Source: Sciurus carolinensis
Taxonomy: Eukaryota > Chordata > Mammalia > Rodentia > Sciuridae
DNA length: 64,000 nucleotides
Direction: 5' to 3'
Assembly: GCF_902686445.1 (NCBI RefSeq)
Contig: NC_062216.1
Coordinates: forward strand, 7,275,084 to 7,339,083
Shown here: positions 45,971-56,765 of the stretch, in pieces
How positions within the stretch are numbered: the first letter of the stretch is position 1
Layout of the letters: each line of letters starts with the position of its first letter
The notes under the pieces: generated by a model
The model's input: the letters and a program-made list of their open reading frames with translations, nothing else
Told to the model about the DNA's origin: nothing
Databases searched by the model: none
Position numbers and translations under genes: made by a program

Positions 45971-46441
45971 TTGAATAATGATTTGGCTCCTAGGGAGAAA
46001 CTATTTCTGAGCTGGCAGAGACCTTCTGGGGCTGGTGCTGGGCTGAAGAACCTGGGAAACACTTGGTATGTGAATGCTGCTCTGCAGTGTCTGACATACA
46101 CCCCTCCTCTGGCCAACTACATGCTGTCCCAGGAGCCCTCCCAAACCTGTCCTCCTCACAGGGTCTGCATGCTGTGTGTGATGCAAGCTCACATGACACG
46201 GGCTCTCCACCACCCTGGGGATGTCATTTGGCCCCTGCCTGCATTGGCTGCTGGCTTCCACACATGGCAGCAGGAAGATGCCCATGAGTTTCTGCTGTTC
46301 ACCCTCAAGGCCCTGCAGAAAGCATGTCTGTGGGGGCACAAGCAGCCAGGTATGCACTCTATTCCTTATGCCTCGCTCGGCTCTGAACACTCCAACCTGC
46401 TGGTAGTCTTTGAGAAGTTCGTGCATTCATGGTGGAAATAA
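45971..46441 (+). pseudogene. USP17/DUB-like deubiquitinase copy, truncated, catalytic Cys to Trp
   Basis: USP17-family enzymes are intronless cysteine proteases that remove ubiquitin. Homology starts near NDLAPREKL (from 45980), about where family members enter the catalytic domain. It covers the Cys box ([19 protein letters not shown]), a [12 protein letters not shown] segment and the [10 protein letters not shown] box. The catalytic position reads Trp: codon TGG at 46064-46066. The His box and all later parts are missing; after about 46350 (CAG|GTATG, donor-like) the frame is unrelated and stops at 46439-46441. The normal N-terminus is also absent, and an LTR ends 80 bp upstream. The open frame starts at an ATG at 45896 in non-homologous sequence. 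It is an inactive copy; expression is unknown. Confidence 0.88.
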
Positions 46442-46935
46442 ATTCACATTCAGCAAACTAGCACACAATACAGTAAGCCCTCTAACCTGAGCACAGCACA
46501 TGGGAGAGGAGGCCAGGAGTGAAGGGGCCATCAGCAAGGCCAGGAAGGCTGGGAGATGCTCACTAACCAGAAATCTTACCACTAAACTAAGCCAACTGGT
46601 CTCTCAACAACCCCAAATCCCTGTAACTTAATACAGATGGATCTTTGTTCAGAATCTTTGATCCGTTGCCAAGATGTTTGTAGATGATGTTCCTATTTAA
46701 CAAGGTTTGCTGGTCAGAACTGCACCCACATCCTTACCGAACAGAATGTCCAAGAAAATAAGGACTCAGTCTCCCCATGAAGGCCGTTCTGCATGCACAG
46801 AACACCTCTATCGATAATCCCACTCGGGAGGCACAGAACAGCAGCTTACCAAAGACATTCCCCTGGTGCTAGAGCTGCAGATGAAACTCTCACTGCCTCC
46901 TGGAGATGAAGCCAAGCTTTCCTCTTCCTTCAGCC
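46442..46935. other. Spacer and presumed 5' region of the DEFB108-like gene
   Basis: No repeat recognised. It ends in the short 5' UTR (…CTTCCTCTTCCTTCAGCC) before the ATG at 46936. No convincing TATA box within 100 bp. Confidence 0.5.
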
Positions 46936-46993
46936 ATGAGGATCGCTGTTCTCCTCTTTGCCATTCTCTTCTTTATGAGCCAAGTTCTACCAG
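46936..46993 (+). CDS. DEFB108-like: DEFB108-like exon 1 (signal peptide)
   Basis: 58 coding bases, ATG to CCA G, ending at a consensus donor (CAG|GTAACA). They encode 19 residues with a hydrophobic core, as expected for a beta-defensin first exon. The frame is intact. Confidence 0.88.
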
Positions 46994-48250
46994 GTAACAA
47001 AATACACTTTGCAGGAACTTTGTTAAGTGAAGAGTGCCTGAGATCATACGGGGATCCAATACTCAAAAAAAAAAGCACCATTACCTCTGCCCAGGAAAGG
47101 AGTTGTCCTTGGAAATTAGGAAGGCACCCGGGCTGAGACCTGCAGCTGCCTGATCCACCAGATCTCAGCCACTCCCGGTTGCATGAAATGAAGTCAAGGG
47201 TGTTCCAAGATTGGAATCCTCTTAACCCATCACTAAATGTCAATGTAATTAGGTAAGTTTACTAGCAGCTTCTAAACCTTGATGACAAAAAAAAAAAAAA
47301 AATGGGGCAGTAGTCTACCAAATCTTGGTCTCCAACTCTTCTTTATTACTTTTAGCAACAGTTTGTCATTAAAAGACACTGGTAGAAGAGCCACTCCAGA
47401 GCTGGAGCCGGCACAGGCAGAAGGGTTTGGGGGAGCAGCCTCCTGGGAAGCATGTCTATAGTCTGAAAACCTTCAGACCATCGCCCTCTCCACCTTTGGT
47501 CCCTGGGCTCGACTCTGCTCCTCAAGGCTCGTCCCAGTCTCTGACCCTATCTCTGTTCCACGTCTAGTCCGCTGAAGTAGACCTCAGACCCAGGGTCAGG
47601 GATGACCCTAACACACAGCACCTCCTCCTCACTCAGCATGCAAAGGGAATGACAGGTGTACGTCACCGTGCACAGACAGGCTGTGAAGCAACATGTGCAG
47701 GGCCCCAGGTACTAAAACCAGATCAGGCCATTTCCCATGGCTCCTGAGTAAGTACGCACCAAGAAGAATGAGCAACTTACGAACTGATGTTAGAGAAGTG
47801 TCTTCTCGTCTTTTCCTGAGAATGCAGGACCTTGGGAGCTGGGAAGGGCAGAAGAAAGGTCATGACATGTGACATGAGGAAAATGCTTTTCTGTTTTCTA
47901 GAAATATTGATGTTTGTGCTTTATTCTTCTTAAGAGACACTTTATGATCAAAAATATAACAGGAGATATGCCTATTCCTGGTGAATACAGAGTTTCCTAT
48001 CTAAATATGTATATTTTAAAGGACAATTCCAAACTTGATTCAGGAAAACAAATCTGGAAGAAGTAAGAGAGACTGAAGTGGGGAGAGGGTGGAGGTGGAA
48101 ATGCAGTTCTTTCCTCAGATATCTGCTAAGCATCCGCTGTCAGTGGGGCCTTACTAGAAAGCAAGCATAAAGAAACACAGCAGAAACCAGGTTCCCATGA
48201 TGGGCCCCTCACTGTGACTTCTGCCATCCAGGTTAAGGCCACCACACCCC

Positions 48251-48348
48251 TCACACACACACGTGTGTGTGTGTGTGTCTGTTTCTCGCCCTGTGTGTGT
48301 GCATGTTCTTGTGTGCATGTGTGTTTGTGTGTGTGCGTGCATGTTCTT

Positions 48349-48390
<42 letters not shown>
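48251..48390. repeat. CA/TG compound microsatellite
   Basis: ACACACACAC runs directly into GTGTGTGTGTGTGTGT (48253-48278), then degenerate TG-rich repeats, then (GT)n at 48354-48389. The first part is self-complementary. Confidence 0.95.
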
Positions 48391-48396
<6 letters not shown>

Positions 48397-49550
48397 TCCT
48401 CCATCCATCACTCCACATGTCTTGGGGTGAATGAATGGCTGGTCGGGAACCAGGTCCCCAGGGCTGAGGTGAAGCTAGTCCCTCCCACTGTGAAGAGCAG
48501 GTGTGGACATTAACTGAAATTCTTATGAGTGGCCTCCATAACAGTTTTTTTTCTTTGAAAGGAAGAGAAAGGTTTTTAAACTGATGCAAAACTATTTTTA
48601 ACAAAATAAAGTACAGTTAGCCATGTTACCGTTAGCACAGGAGCTATGCCAGCTGCAGATCATATAGAAGCTGAGATGATCTGATCCATTTTTCCTGTTC
48701 TAACAGAGGGGACACTTATGGTCCTATAGAGCAAAGTACCTCCCCTATGGTGAACGCCTGAGCTGCAAGCCAGAGTCCAGGCTGCTGCCTCCCATCCTGG
48801 CCTTTTCTACACCCCACTCCTGGGTTCTGTGGTCCTTCCTCTGAATGACCCTGGGAGACTGGTTACAGGGAATACCATGTGCAATCGTATTGGCTCAGGC
48901 GCAGAGAGGACTGGTGAGATGCCTGTCCTCACGGCATTACTAAAGACTGGCCCAACCGGCACATCCTGAGCAGTCACCTTGCTAAATCATGGATTCGAAG
49001 GAAAAAGTACATTAAAAAAAAATAAGTACAGAAAATGAATGCTTCTCACCCAGTTTTAGCATTTCAAATTCAGAAAACCTCATTTTTTATTCACTGTCAC
49101 TCAAACTTTTTTTTTTTATTGTCACTCTAACAAGACAGAGGAAAGTGATGTGGTTGAAGAGAGAGGCGAGGGCATCACATATGGTCAAGATGGAATGCAG
49201 CCAGGCAGGAAGAGCACTGCTGGCCCCAGCAGGAAGATGCATCCTCTCTGGCTGTCCTCAGTGGACCCTGGGGGCAGGGCTGCAGATTTGTTGGGGGCAA
49301 GCTGGGAGAGGGGGATGCAGAGAGCGGTAAGAGGGAGAAACGATGGGGCTCAGACAGAGGCTGGGCTCTGCCCCCTGGCGGCACCACTAGGTGCTCTTGG
49401 GTGAGCCGCTTCCTTTCCCCAGTCCCATTTCCTCTTAGGTAAGTGGTCAGACACGACAATCTGTGGTGTTCATTATAAATCTAAATTTTATTTCTACAGC
49501 AAATAGCTAAACACATGGGTTCAATGGGAACACATCAATTAAAAATATTT

Positions 49551-49706
49551 TAAGCCTGATGCAGTGCTGCATGTCTATAATCCCAGAAACTAGGAGGCTG
49601 GAATATCACAAGTTCAAGCAAGTCAAGGCCAGCCTGAGTAGCAACCTAATGAGACCTGTCGAAAGTAAAATTTTTAAAAAGGGGTTGGGGATTCAATTAC
49701 CAGTAC
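49551..49706 (+). repeat. B1-dID SINE
   Basis: AAGCCTGATGCAGTGCTGCATGTCT-like B1 head (in blocks), ATAATCCCAGAAACTAGGAG, and an ID-type tail (GGGGTTGGGGATTCAATTAC), leading into (CA)n. Confidence 0.82.
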
Positions 49707-49830
49707 CATACACACACACACACACACCCCATATATATGTAATATATATGTAAATATATGTAATATATATATACATTTTAATATATAATTGTATAAAATG
49801 TTTATCATATATATATAAAACATATATGCC
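49707..49830. repeat. (CA)n and AT-rich simple repeat
   Basis: (CA)10 followed by about 100 bp of TATATGTAATA-type repeats at the SINE tail. Confidence 0.92.
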
Positions 49831-50814
49831 AAGCCATTCATATCCCCAGCTAATTAATGCTTTTAGTGAAGCTTTAAAACTTACAGATTTAGAAAAACTC
49901 ATTCTGTGTTTTAACATCCTCAAACAAAACAGAGGAAAACAATGTGGTAAACCAGAGGTGAGGGCATTCCTTCGTCAAAACGGAATGCAGCAAGACTAGG
50001 GAAGAAGAGTGTGGCCACAGACCATTTTATAGCAAACACAAAGAAAAGAAAGAAATGCATTTGAATTCCTACCCATGAACACCAATAGGTCATGTTTCTA
50101 CAAAGTCCTGTGATTTGGAAATTTAATGCTCAATATATTCAGCTGCACAGAACAGCACGAGACATGAGAACCTCGAGGAACAGGAAATGTCTCTTAATTT
50201 CTCTGTGATCAATTCTGGGATGTACATACAGAGAAGAACGAGATGTGATTCCTGCCCTGAGGGATCCTTCACAAGGAAGTAAGGTCACAGCAGGAAACAG
50301 CAGCCTTGGTAGACACAAGAAGGGCCAGCAGAGAGGCTTCCAGGTGGTTCACCCCGCCTCACACACAAGGCCTGTGCATGACCCTCCCAAGTCATCTTCT
50401 AGTCTCAGATGAACCTTCTGGGTACAGTAGGCTAATGTTCACCTGAGGCAAATTTTTACCTGCATATATCATTGCTGACTAGTGAAGAGAAGATTCACGG
50501 TGCAGGAATCAAAGAACTCCGATTTCTGCTGGTTTCTATAGAGTGCTCAACACTTAGAATGACCATCAGCTTTTATTTTTTCTAAAACCTGTACCATTAA
50601 AATTATTTCCCAATTCACATTTTAGGTAAAAATGTGATGTTGCCTATTTGATCTTTACATCTATTAACCAATTTGCTGTGTGAACATTGAAGAGTTCTGA
50701 TCAATTTAATGCATTTGGGTTTCAGTACAGTCCAATTCAATTCAGTAGGCATTTATTGAATATATACTAGATTCAAGAATTGGCCTTTGTGTTTGGGAAC
50801 ACACACACACAAAA

Positions 50815-50935
50815 AAAAAAATAAAAAACATTATTACTTCATGTACACATATGACTGCATGACCAATGTGATCCTACAATATGTATAATCAGAAAAATGA
50901 GAGATTGTACTCTAAAAAAAACCATTTACTTTTGG
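50815..50935 (+). mobile_element. Short LINE-1 3'-end-like fragment
   Basis: TTCATGTACACATATGACTG, GACCAATGTGATCCTACAA, and a terminal A-run resemble the terminal L1 3' UTR block seen at 40300-40420. Confidence 0.5.
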
Positions 50936-51978
50936 TGAGACATTCAGAAATATTGGAGCACTTTATTATTAAGTAAAAAATGAATGGTAAAATACAAAAA
51001 AAAAAAAACTAAAAGTGTTAGTGTCCACACCTCTCTTACTGGAAAAACTGCACTGTTGCATAAGAGACACTCAGAATTGAGCTACTCTTCAAACAGTGTG
51101 AGTTACCCACCCCCAGGACCCACCCTTGGAACCGTGGTATCTTTTTTTTTTTTTCCTCCACTTTCCACATTTTTTCTTAGGTCATAAATCACACACTAGT
51201 CAGCATTTTGAACAAGTGCACTTGAGTAGTCCACTCCTAATGCAGGCAGCGTTCCAGAGCAGGATCGCAATCTCCAGTGCCAAGGGCTGAGGATTCATGT
51301 CACAAAAATTGGAGACAAGCATAAAGACTGCTTCTGAAGTTAATGAGAAAAATCATAGGATTGTTATTACCTCTTAGCTCTCTGCACTGTGTGAGGGGGG
51401 AGGGGAGCACCAGGCTGAAGCTGACACTGAAATTGTCTGCTTGCTATACACGTAGGAATACGAGTCCATCCCGCAGGAAAATAGCCTATTTCTTACTATC
51501 TTTTAGATCTATTTTTTCAGTTCCACTTTTCAAACATAGACAGACAGATATAATATTATGATCTCTCATATATTCTCTGTGACCCACCCCCAGAATAGCA
51601 AAATCTTAGGACATAAAATAGGACATGTCTTAGGTCCTATTTCTTTTCTCTAAAAACATTCTCCTATGATAGAAAAATTGGCAGTACTAAAAACGATACT
51701 GAGCAGAACTGGAGTCATGTCTTCCATTAGTCAGGAGGTACCAGAGAAGGAAGGGGAATGGACCGAGTGTGCCGGCCGCTGGACGTGGTGGGAGGGCTCC
51801 TCGGCTCCAGCCTTTTGCTGCTTGGTGCACCCCATGTCACCAGATTTTTTCAAGAGAAATTTCCCAACTTTTCTGTAACACCAGATTTTGAAGTATTGGT
51901 GTAAGAAAGCAAATAACAAATGTCCACACCAAATTGTTTCCAGACCCTGCCCTCTTACCCCCTTGAATTTAACAGAAA

Positions 51979-52061
51979 TTTTTTTGCGGTGCTGGGGATG
52001 GAACCCAGGGCCTTGTGCTTGCAAAGCAGGCACTCTACCAACTGAACCACATCCCCAGCCC
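51979..52061 (-). repeat. ID SINE (tRNA-Ala derived)
   Basis: Reverse ID copy: T-run, GTGCTGGGGATGGAACCCAG, GCAGGCACTCTACCAACTGA, ATCCCCAGCC. AGAAATT flanks both ends (51974-51980, 52067-52073). It lies only about 55 bp before exon 2 of the DEFB108-like gene. Confidence 0.93.
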
Positions 52062-52117
52062 TTAGTAGAAATTCAGAAGAACAACAAGTGACTAAAAGAA
52101 TCCTCCTCTGTGTGCAG

Positions 52118-52266
52118 TCAGGGGCAACTTCAAGGAAATCTGTGAGCGCCCCAATGGATCCTGCCAAAATACTGCATCGAAAAGGAGGTCTACGTGGGGA
52201 CGTGTTTGGACGGCCATGCCCATGGGGAACCAACCGAGAATCAAGGGCACCCGACCTAAGGACTGA
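52118..52266 (+). CDS. DEFB108-like: DEFB108-like exon 2 (frame-swapped)
   Basis: Acceptor TCCTCTGTGTGCAG then phase-1 coding to TGA at 52264-52266. Two family cysteines are in frame (52141-52143, 52162-52164). The middle reads QNTASKRRSTWGRVWTA from the shifted frame. The predicted mature peptide is strongly basic, about +8 by counting Lys/Arg against Asp/Glu. Whether it is translated is unknown. Confidence 0.75.
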
Positions 52267-52385
52267 GCCTCCGCTTGGTTGGATCTCTTGTCCTCTCTGC
52301 CCCTATCTCCTCTCCTCTCCTTCCTCACTTTTGTCTTTTTCCTCCTCTCTCTCTTTTTCACACAGGGATTCTTAGCTGATTTCTC

Positions 52386-52391
52386 AATAAA
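52386..52391 (+). terminator. Polyadenylation signal for the DEFB108-like gene
   Basis: AATAAA 120 bp after the stop codon, following a pyrimidine-rich 3' UTR (52290-52370). Confidence 0.6.
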
Positions 52392-52879
52392 TAATACAGC
52401 AAAACTAGCGAACACAAAGTCTGTTTTTCAAATGATGTTATTTACGATCTCTGGATTACCGTCCAGTTCCCTGGCAGATCCCATCCCTGTGCTCTCTGGA
52501 AGCGCTCCTGGGTGAGATGACCAGGGGAGGGTCAGGGACTCCAGCACACCCACTGTTTCTGCCCAGCCTGCTGCCCTCCCCGTGCATCTGAGGAGACTCC
52601 TTCCCTCTCCCACAGGGGAAATGCGCTTCCTTCCATGCAAGCTGCAGGGTCCCCCTTGCCAAGAAAGGGTAGGATGAGCAGTCACATTTCCCCAAATCGG
52701 ACTCACCAAGAACCTGAATCATGAACAGAGTGGAACCCAGATGGAAGGTAGTCTCTTTTGCAGCCCTTTCAAAGGCAGTGCTCCAGGTCCATCAGGCATT
52801 CAGAGCAAAGACCCAGTCCTCCAGCCCCTCCTCTTCCCTGAGCACGACCATTCAGCATTCCTTCCCATCTCAAAACCAC
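52392..52879. other. Sequence downstream of the DEFB108-like gene
   Basis: No exon or repeat recognised; moderate GC. Confidence 0.4.
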
Positions 52880-53335
52880 CACGTTGGCTGCCTATGGCTA
52901 CTGAAACCGATTACCACCAACTTGGTGACTTAAAGCAATACAGTCTTATTATCTGTCAGGTCTGGCAATTGGAAGGGTGACATGGATCTCCGTGGGCCAG
53001 AATCAAGGTGTCAGTGGGGCCCAGCTCCCTCCCGGGGGGCCCTCCACTTCCTGTCCTCTGCCTTCCTTCCAGCAGGGGTGGGTGGCCTCTGAGAACCCTG
53101 GCTCCCCTTCCCACCTCTCAGTATCCTGCATTGCGTTCTCACACCCATCACTCAACTTAGCTCCTGCCTTCCTGTTCCATTTTTCAGGACTCTGCCTACA
53201 TAATCCAAGATGAGCTTGTTAAAAACAAGCTGACTAGCAGCCCTAATTCCACCTTTGTGATGTAAGATGACGGGGTCCCAGGTTCCAGGGTTGAGACATG
53301 GACAGCTTGGGAGGGCGCATCCGTCCAGCCTCCTG
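52880..53335 (+). repeat. Ancient mammalian interspersed repeat, family not assigned
   Basis: Blocks such as ACCACCAACTTGGTGACTTAAAG (in part), CTGACTAGCAGCCCTAATTC and GAGACATGGACAGCTTGGGA match a pattern I know from other mammalian genomes as an old interspersed repeat. I cannot name the family with confidence. Confidence 0.5.
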
Positions 53336-54789
53336 TGGCCACCAAGGGCTTCTCCACACACCGCTATTCTGTTCAACTCAGGCACAGCCTCAGTGGCTCT
53401 GCGTAAAGAATCTCATTGACAGTTTTCTTTCATTATGTGCGTGGAGCTGTGGAGCCCCCCCCACACACACACTTGTTGCTGAAAGAGGATAGAAGCAAGA
53501 TATTTCACCAGATCTTATTCTCCAGTGTGCCTGAATTTGGCCAAAAGAGAATGTTAAGTTGTGCCGCGTGGGCTACTCAAAACCTCAGAGTTGAACGTGT
53601 TGGATTCAGAATCTCAGAAACTCATGCGTATTTCAGCACTGAAAAATACGTAAGTGTCCTGTTTTCCACAGTGCTACTCCTGAAATCACATCGCCTGCCA
53701 AGCCTTTAGTGTATTTTTGCACTGCATGTTTTATTACTTGGTAGAAGCACCTGTCTGAAGAGAATCAGTGTGGACAGGCAAGTGTGTTGAAGCCATGGAG
53801 TTTTTACTCACATTAGGATCTTGTCCCTTCACCTCAAGTTCTGTAATGAATTCATACACAGCTCTATTATTAAGACAGAGTTCCCTTTGACTCTCTCTTA
53901 TTCCTCCACAATTTTGTTTCATCTTGAACAAGGTGTCTTTATTGTACATAAGAACCTCCTGAAGTTATTCATCTTCTTTCACTTTATCAGCACTAATTAA
54001 ACCCATTAATTAGAATAACCAACTGATAATACTTTAATACTAACTTATGTTTACTGCTTTTCTTCCTTTTTTTGCCCAAAACTTATCCTTTCTCTGCTTT
54101 TCTATTTAAGAATTTGAGAAACTTTAAATCATGGTCTGAAGTAGTAGGGCAGAGACTGAAAGAAACTTGCATGGCATTTGACTTCTATTCTACATAAAAA
54201 CCTAAGTGCTGAAGCAATTTAGCATAGTACAGAAGGAATAAAAAGAGGGGATGTGATTTGATCATTCAGAGAAACTTTCCTACAGAAGAGATAGTGATAA
54301 TGGCCACACCTATGCCACCAACCAGAAAATCTCCTACCAACAGAGATGAGAAGAAAGAATGCTTAGGGGTCCCAGCTCACTGAAACACAGACTCTGAACC
54401 CTGGAATTACCACAGAGATGAGAACTCGTGGAATATCTACATGTAGGAAATCACAAGAAGGCTCACAAATATTGCTATATCCTGAGGTCAATAATAGCTA
54501 TGTATTACTCTACACTAAGCAGTTATCTAAGAGAATTACCTATAACAACTTATTCAAATGTTATCATGAATAGCAATTTTAGTCAATTTATTTTACTTTA
54601 GTAACTGTATTTATCCACATTCTACAGAAAAGGACATAAAATCACGTACCGATTAAGTAACTTGATGAAGGCCAAACAGCTAATAATTGATCAATGAGAT
54701 TTAAAACCAAATAGGCTTTCTCATCCATTATACTACACTGTCTTCAAAGAGTGCATGCTATATTAGTCTGGACTCAGTCAAGAGAGAGA
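53336..54789. other. Unassigned sequence
   Basis: No exon, SINE or L1 recognised; AT-rich from 53.9 kb on. Confidence 0.4.
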
Positions 54790-54790
54790 T

Positions 54791-54898
54791 TTGAACAGGC
54801 AAAGTTTCCTATAAAGAGTTACTAATTACAATTGGTATAGTGACTTGAACAGGTTAAATTTCCAATAAACAATCACAAATTACAATTGGTATAGAAGT
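54791..54898. repeat. 54-bp tandem duplication
   Basis: TTGAACAGG recurs at 54791 and 54845, and TACAATTGGTATAG recurs with the same 54-bp spacing. The copies differ at several positions. Confidence 0.85.
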
Positions 54899-55136
54899 GA
54901 TATGAGATTGATTAAGAAATCAAGAGAGTTTTAAAGAGTATCAGATACACAGATGTAAGGTGCCAATCCCTGTAGCTGAGCTACAGTATCCCAGGGACAC
55001 CATTCACCACTCCTGGCTTATTACCAGGATCAAGTCCTGGTTGGTGAGGACACGGCTGTGAATTACTGGAGGAGTTTCTGTAACACTACACCAGTATAAT
55101 TTGGAAATCTGCCCCCCAGGCATGACCAGAAATCTT
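54899..55136. other. Unassigned sequence
   Basis: Possibly old repeat continuing from the tandem unit; nothing named. Confidence 0.35.
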
Positions 55137-55556
55137 CGGCTATGGTTTAGGTATGATCTGTCCCCAAATGGTTCATATGCTGGAAGAGTGGTCCCCAGCG
55201 TGGTGATGTTGACAGGTGGTAGAAGCCCGGTGGAAGGTAACCAGGTTGTGAGGCTCCACCTTGGTGAATGGGTTAATGCTGCCTTGTGGGAGTGGGTCAG
55301 CTGTGGTAGGGGTGGCTTAGCTCCTCAACAGGGCATTGTAATAAAAAGAGTGGTCTAGGCCGTCCTGCCTCCCTAGCTTCCTGGCTCACACACATGCCCC
55401 TTATGCCATGTGTCACATCCAGGGACCCACACTAGGATGCTGGTGCCCTGGTGTTTCAACCCTACAACCACCAAAATTGTGAGCCAGATGAACCTCTTTA
55501 TAAGTTACCCAGACTCCGGTAATGTGTTATAGCAACACAAAAAAAGAGTAAGACAT
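55137..55556 (+). mobile_element. MaLR-type LTR remnant
   Basis: GCTATGGTTTAGGTATGATCTG start, a central CCGGTGGAAGGTAACCAGGT, and the end AACCTCTTTATAAGTTACCC...AAAAGAGTAAGACA follow the MST/THE-like MaLR LTR plan. Highly diverged. Confidence 0.6.
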
Positions 55557-56155
55557 CTACCATCTGGGAAGTCAGGAAAAGCTGATTCATGTGAAGGTGT
55601 CTCACCAGAAGCAATCTACTATAAAACCTACACACCAGGAAAAGCAGCCGTTGGTGCTGCTGACTCCTACGTTCTGCAGGAGACGGGAGCTGGAAAAGCT
55701 AGGTGCTCTGCAGAAGCTTGATTCTAAACACGCGGCCCATGCTGCAGGAGCCTGCTGCTGGAGAAGCCACGTGCCCTACAGGAAACGAGTGCTGGAGAAG
55801 CTGCGTTCCCGGCAGCAGCTGGACTATGGACAAACTGTGCATAAGGCCAATCCCTTTTCCTCCTACTGTGTCGTTGCAGTGCCCTCTACTGACAGGGTTT
55901 AGCATTGTGTCAGCTGGCAAAGGAAAAATATTTAAAGAACCCAGATCCATTGTTACAGAGAAGGAACAAAGGGTAAATGTAGAGCTAAGAGGCCAAGTTC
56001 ACTGCTTTTATTGTGCATCTTGCTTGGGTACTCGTGCAAACACTGAATCCCCACACAGAAAAATCATATATTTTTACCTAACAATAAGCTACAGTCACTC
56101 TGATTTCCTCACCCTTGCCCAATAGGAGACATGCAGTGCTCAAAATTGTAATAAT
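55557..56155 (+). repeat. Repeat-like sequence with GCTGGAGAAG motifs
   Basis: GCTGGA(A/G)AAGC occurs three times (55689, 55756, 55791) in diverged ~35-70 bp spacing. It continues to AGTGCCCTCTACTGACAGGG, which I associate with an old interspersed repeat. Overlapping frames at 55591-56125 are not supported as genes. Confidence 0.4.
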
Positions 56156-56156
56156 C

Positions 56157-56372
56157 AGCCGAGTGTGGTGGTGCACATTTATAATCTCAGCAACTTGGGA
56201 GGCTAAGGCAAGAGGATTGCAAGTTCAAGGCCCACATCAGCAACTGAACTAGACCCTGTCTCAAAATTAAAAATAAAGAATAAAACAGGACTTGGGATGC
56301 AGCTCAGTGGTAGAGCACCCCTGAGTTACATCATTAGCACCAAATCATCATCCTCATCATCATCATCTAAGC
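56157..56372 (+). repeat. B1-dID SINE with (TCA)n tail
   Basis: GCCGAGTGTGGTGGTGCACA, GCAACTTGGGAGGCTAAGG, then the ID-type GGACTTGGGATGCAGCTCAG and TGGTAGAGCACCCCTGAG, ending in ATCATCATC repeats. Confidence 0.9.
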
Positions 56373-56489
56373 CTTCTCTGGATGTCTTCTCCAAACTCCT
56401 CCCACAAACCCATTCAGAGACTTCTGACCCGATGCCAGGTGTACCCACAGAAGCAGCCCCACTACCAGCACCAACTGTCTGCTCCTCAG

Positions 56490-56765
56490 CCTTCCATTGC
56501 TGTGAAAAATGCCTGCAGTAATCAACTCAGGAGGAAGACTGACTTGGTTCATAGTTCCAGAGGTTTCCGTCTGCAGTCACTTGACCCTGTGCTTGGGGCC
56601 TGTGACAAAGCACAGTATTATGGTTGAGAGTATGTGGCCAAGTGAAACTGCTCACCTCGAGTCATTGGGAAGCAGAAAGAGGGAGAGACCCCTGTGACCT
56701 CACTTCCTTCCACAGGGCCCCACATCCTAAGGTGGCACCACCTGAAACAGTGCTGCAGACGGGGG
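56490..56765. repeat. Old interspersed repeat remnant, unassigned
   Basis: TCATAGTTCCAGAGGTTTCC, GGGAAGCAGAAAGAGGGAGAG and CAGGGCCCCACATCCTAAGG are blocks of a known-type ancient mammalian repeat; family uncertain. Confidence 0.4.

Larger units (their letters stand above)
46994..52117 (+). other. Intron of the DEFB108-like gene
   Basis: GT...AG bounded. It contains a GT/CA-rich block (48251-48390), a B1-dID SINE and CA/AT repeats (49551-49830), a short L1-like 3' end (about 50820-50930) and an ID SINE (51979-52061). The remainder (47000-48250, 48400-49550, 49830-50800, 50940-51970) shows no other gene. Confidence 0.7.
46936..52266 (+). pseudogene. DEFB108-like: DEFB108-like beta-defensin, exon 2 scrambled by two indels
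   Basis: Beta-defensins are secreted, cationic six-cysteine antimicrobial peptides made from two exons. Exon 1 (46936-46993) encodes a signal peptide, MRIAVLLFAILFFMSQVLP, with a GTAACA donor at 46994; it closely resembles DEFB108. Exon 2 begins at 52118 after TGTGTGCAG, keeps phase 1, and reads RGNFKEICERPNGSC. Then one base appears lost near 52165-52172, putting Cys3 and Cys4 (52173-52175, 52203-52205, correct 10-codon spacing) out of frame. About 11 bases are lost near 52212-52219, removing Cys5-Cys6 and restoring the frame. The C-terminal block (MGNQPRI...) is again family-like and ends at TGA 52264-52266. The result is an open frame with only two cysteines. The intron is 5.1 kb. It is either a pseudogene or a remodelled peptide. 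Confidence 0.85.

Noticed and set aside
48126..48604. His/Thr-rich frames on the minus strand at 48.1-48.6 kb
   Set aside because: Direct translation of a GT/CA microsatellite.
51979..52061. A tRNA gene on the minus strand
   Set aside because: ID SINE copy, reversed, with an oligo(T) end; not a folded tRNA gene.
55591..56125. Overlapping 103- and 140-codon plus frames near 55.6-56.1 kb as genes
   Set aside because: They lie in repeat-like sequence between a MaLR-type LTR and a SINE, show no domain, and overlap each other in different frames.
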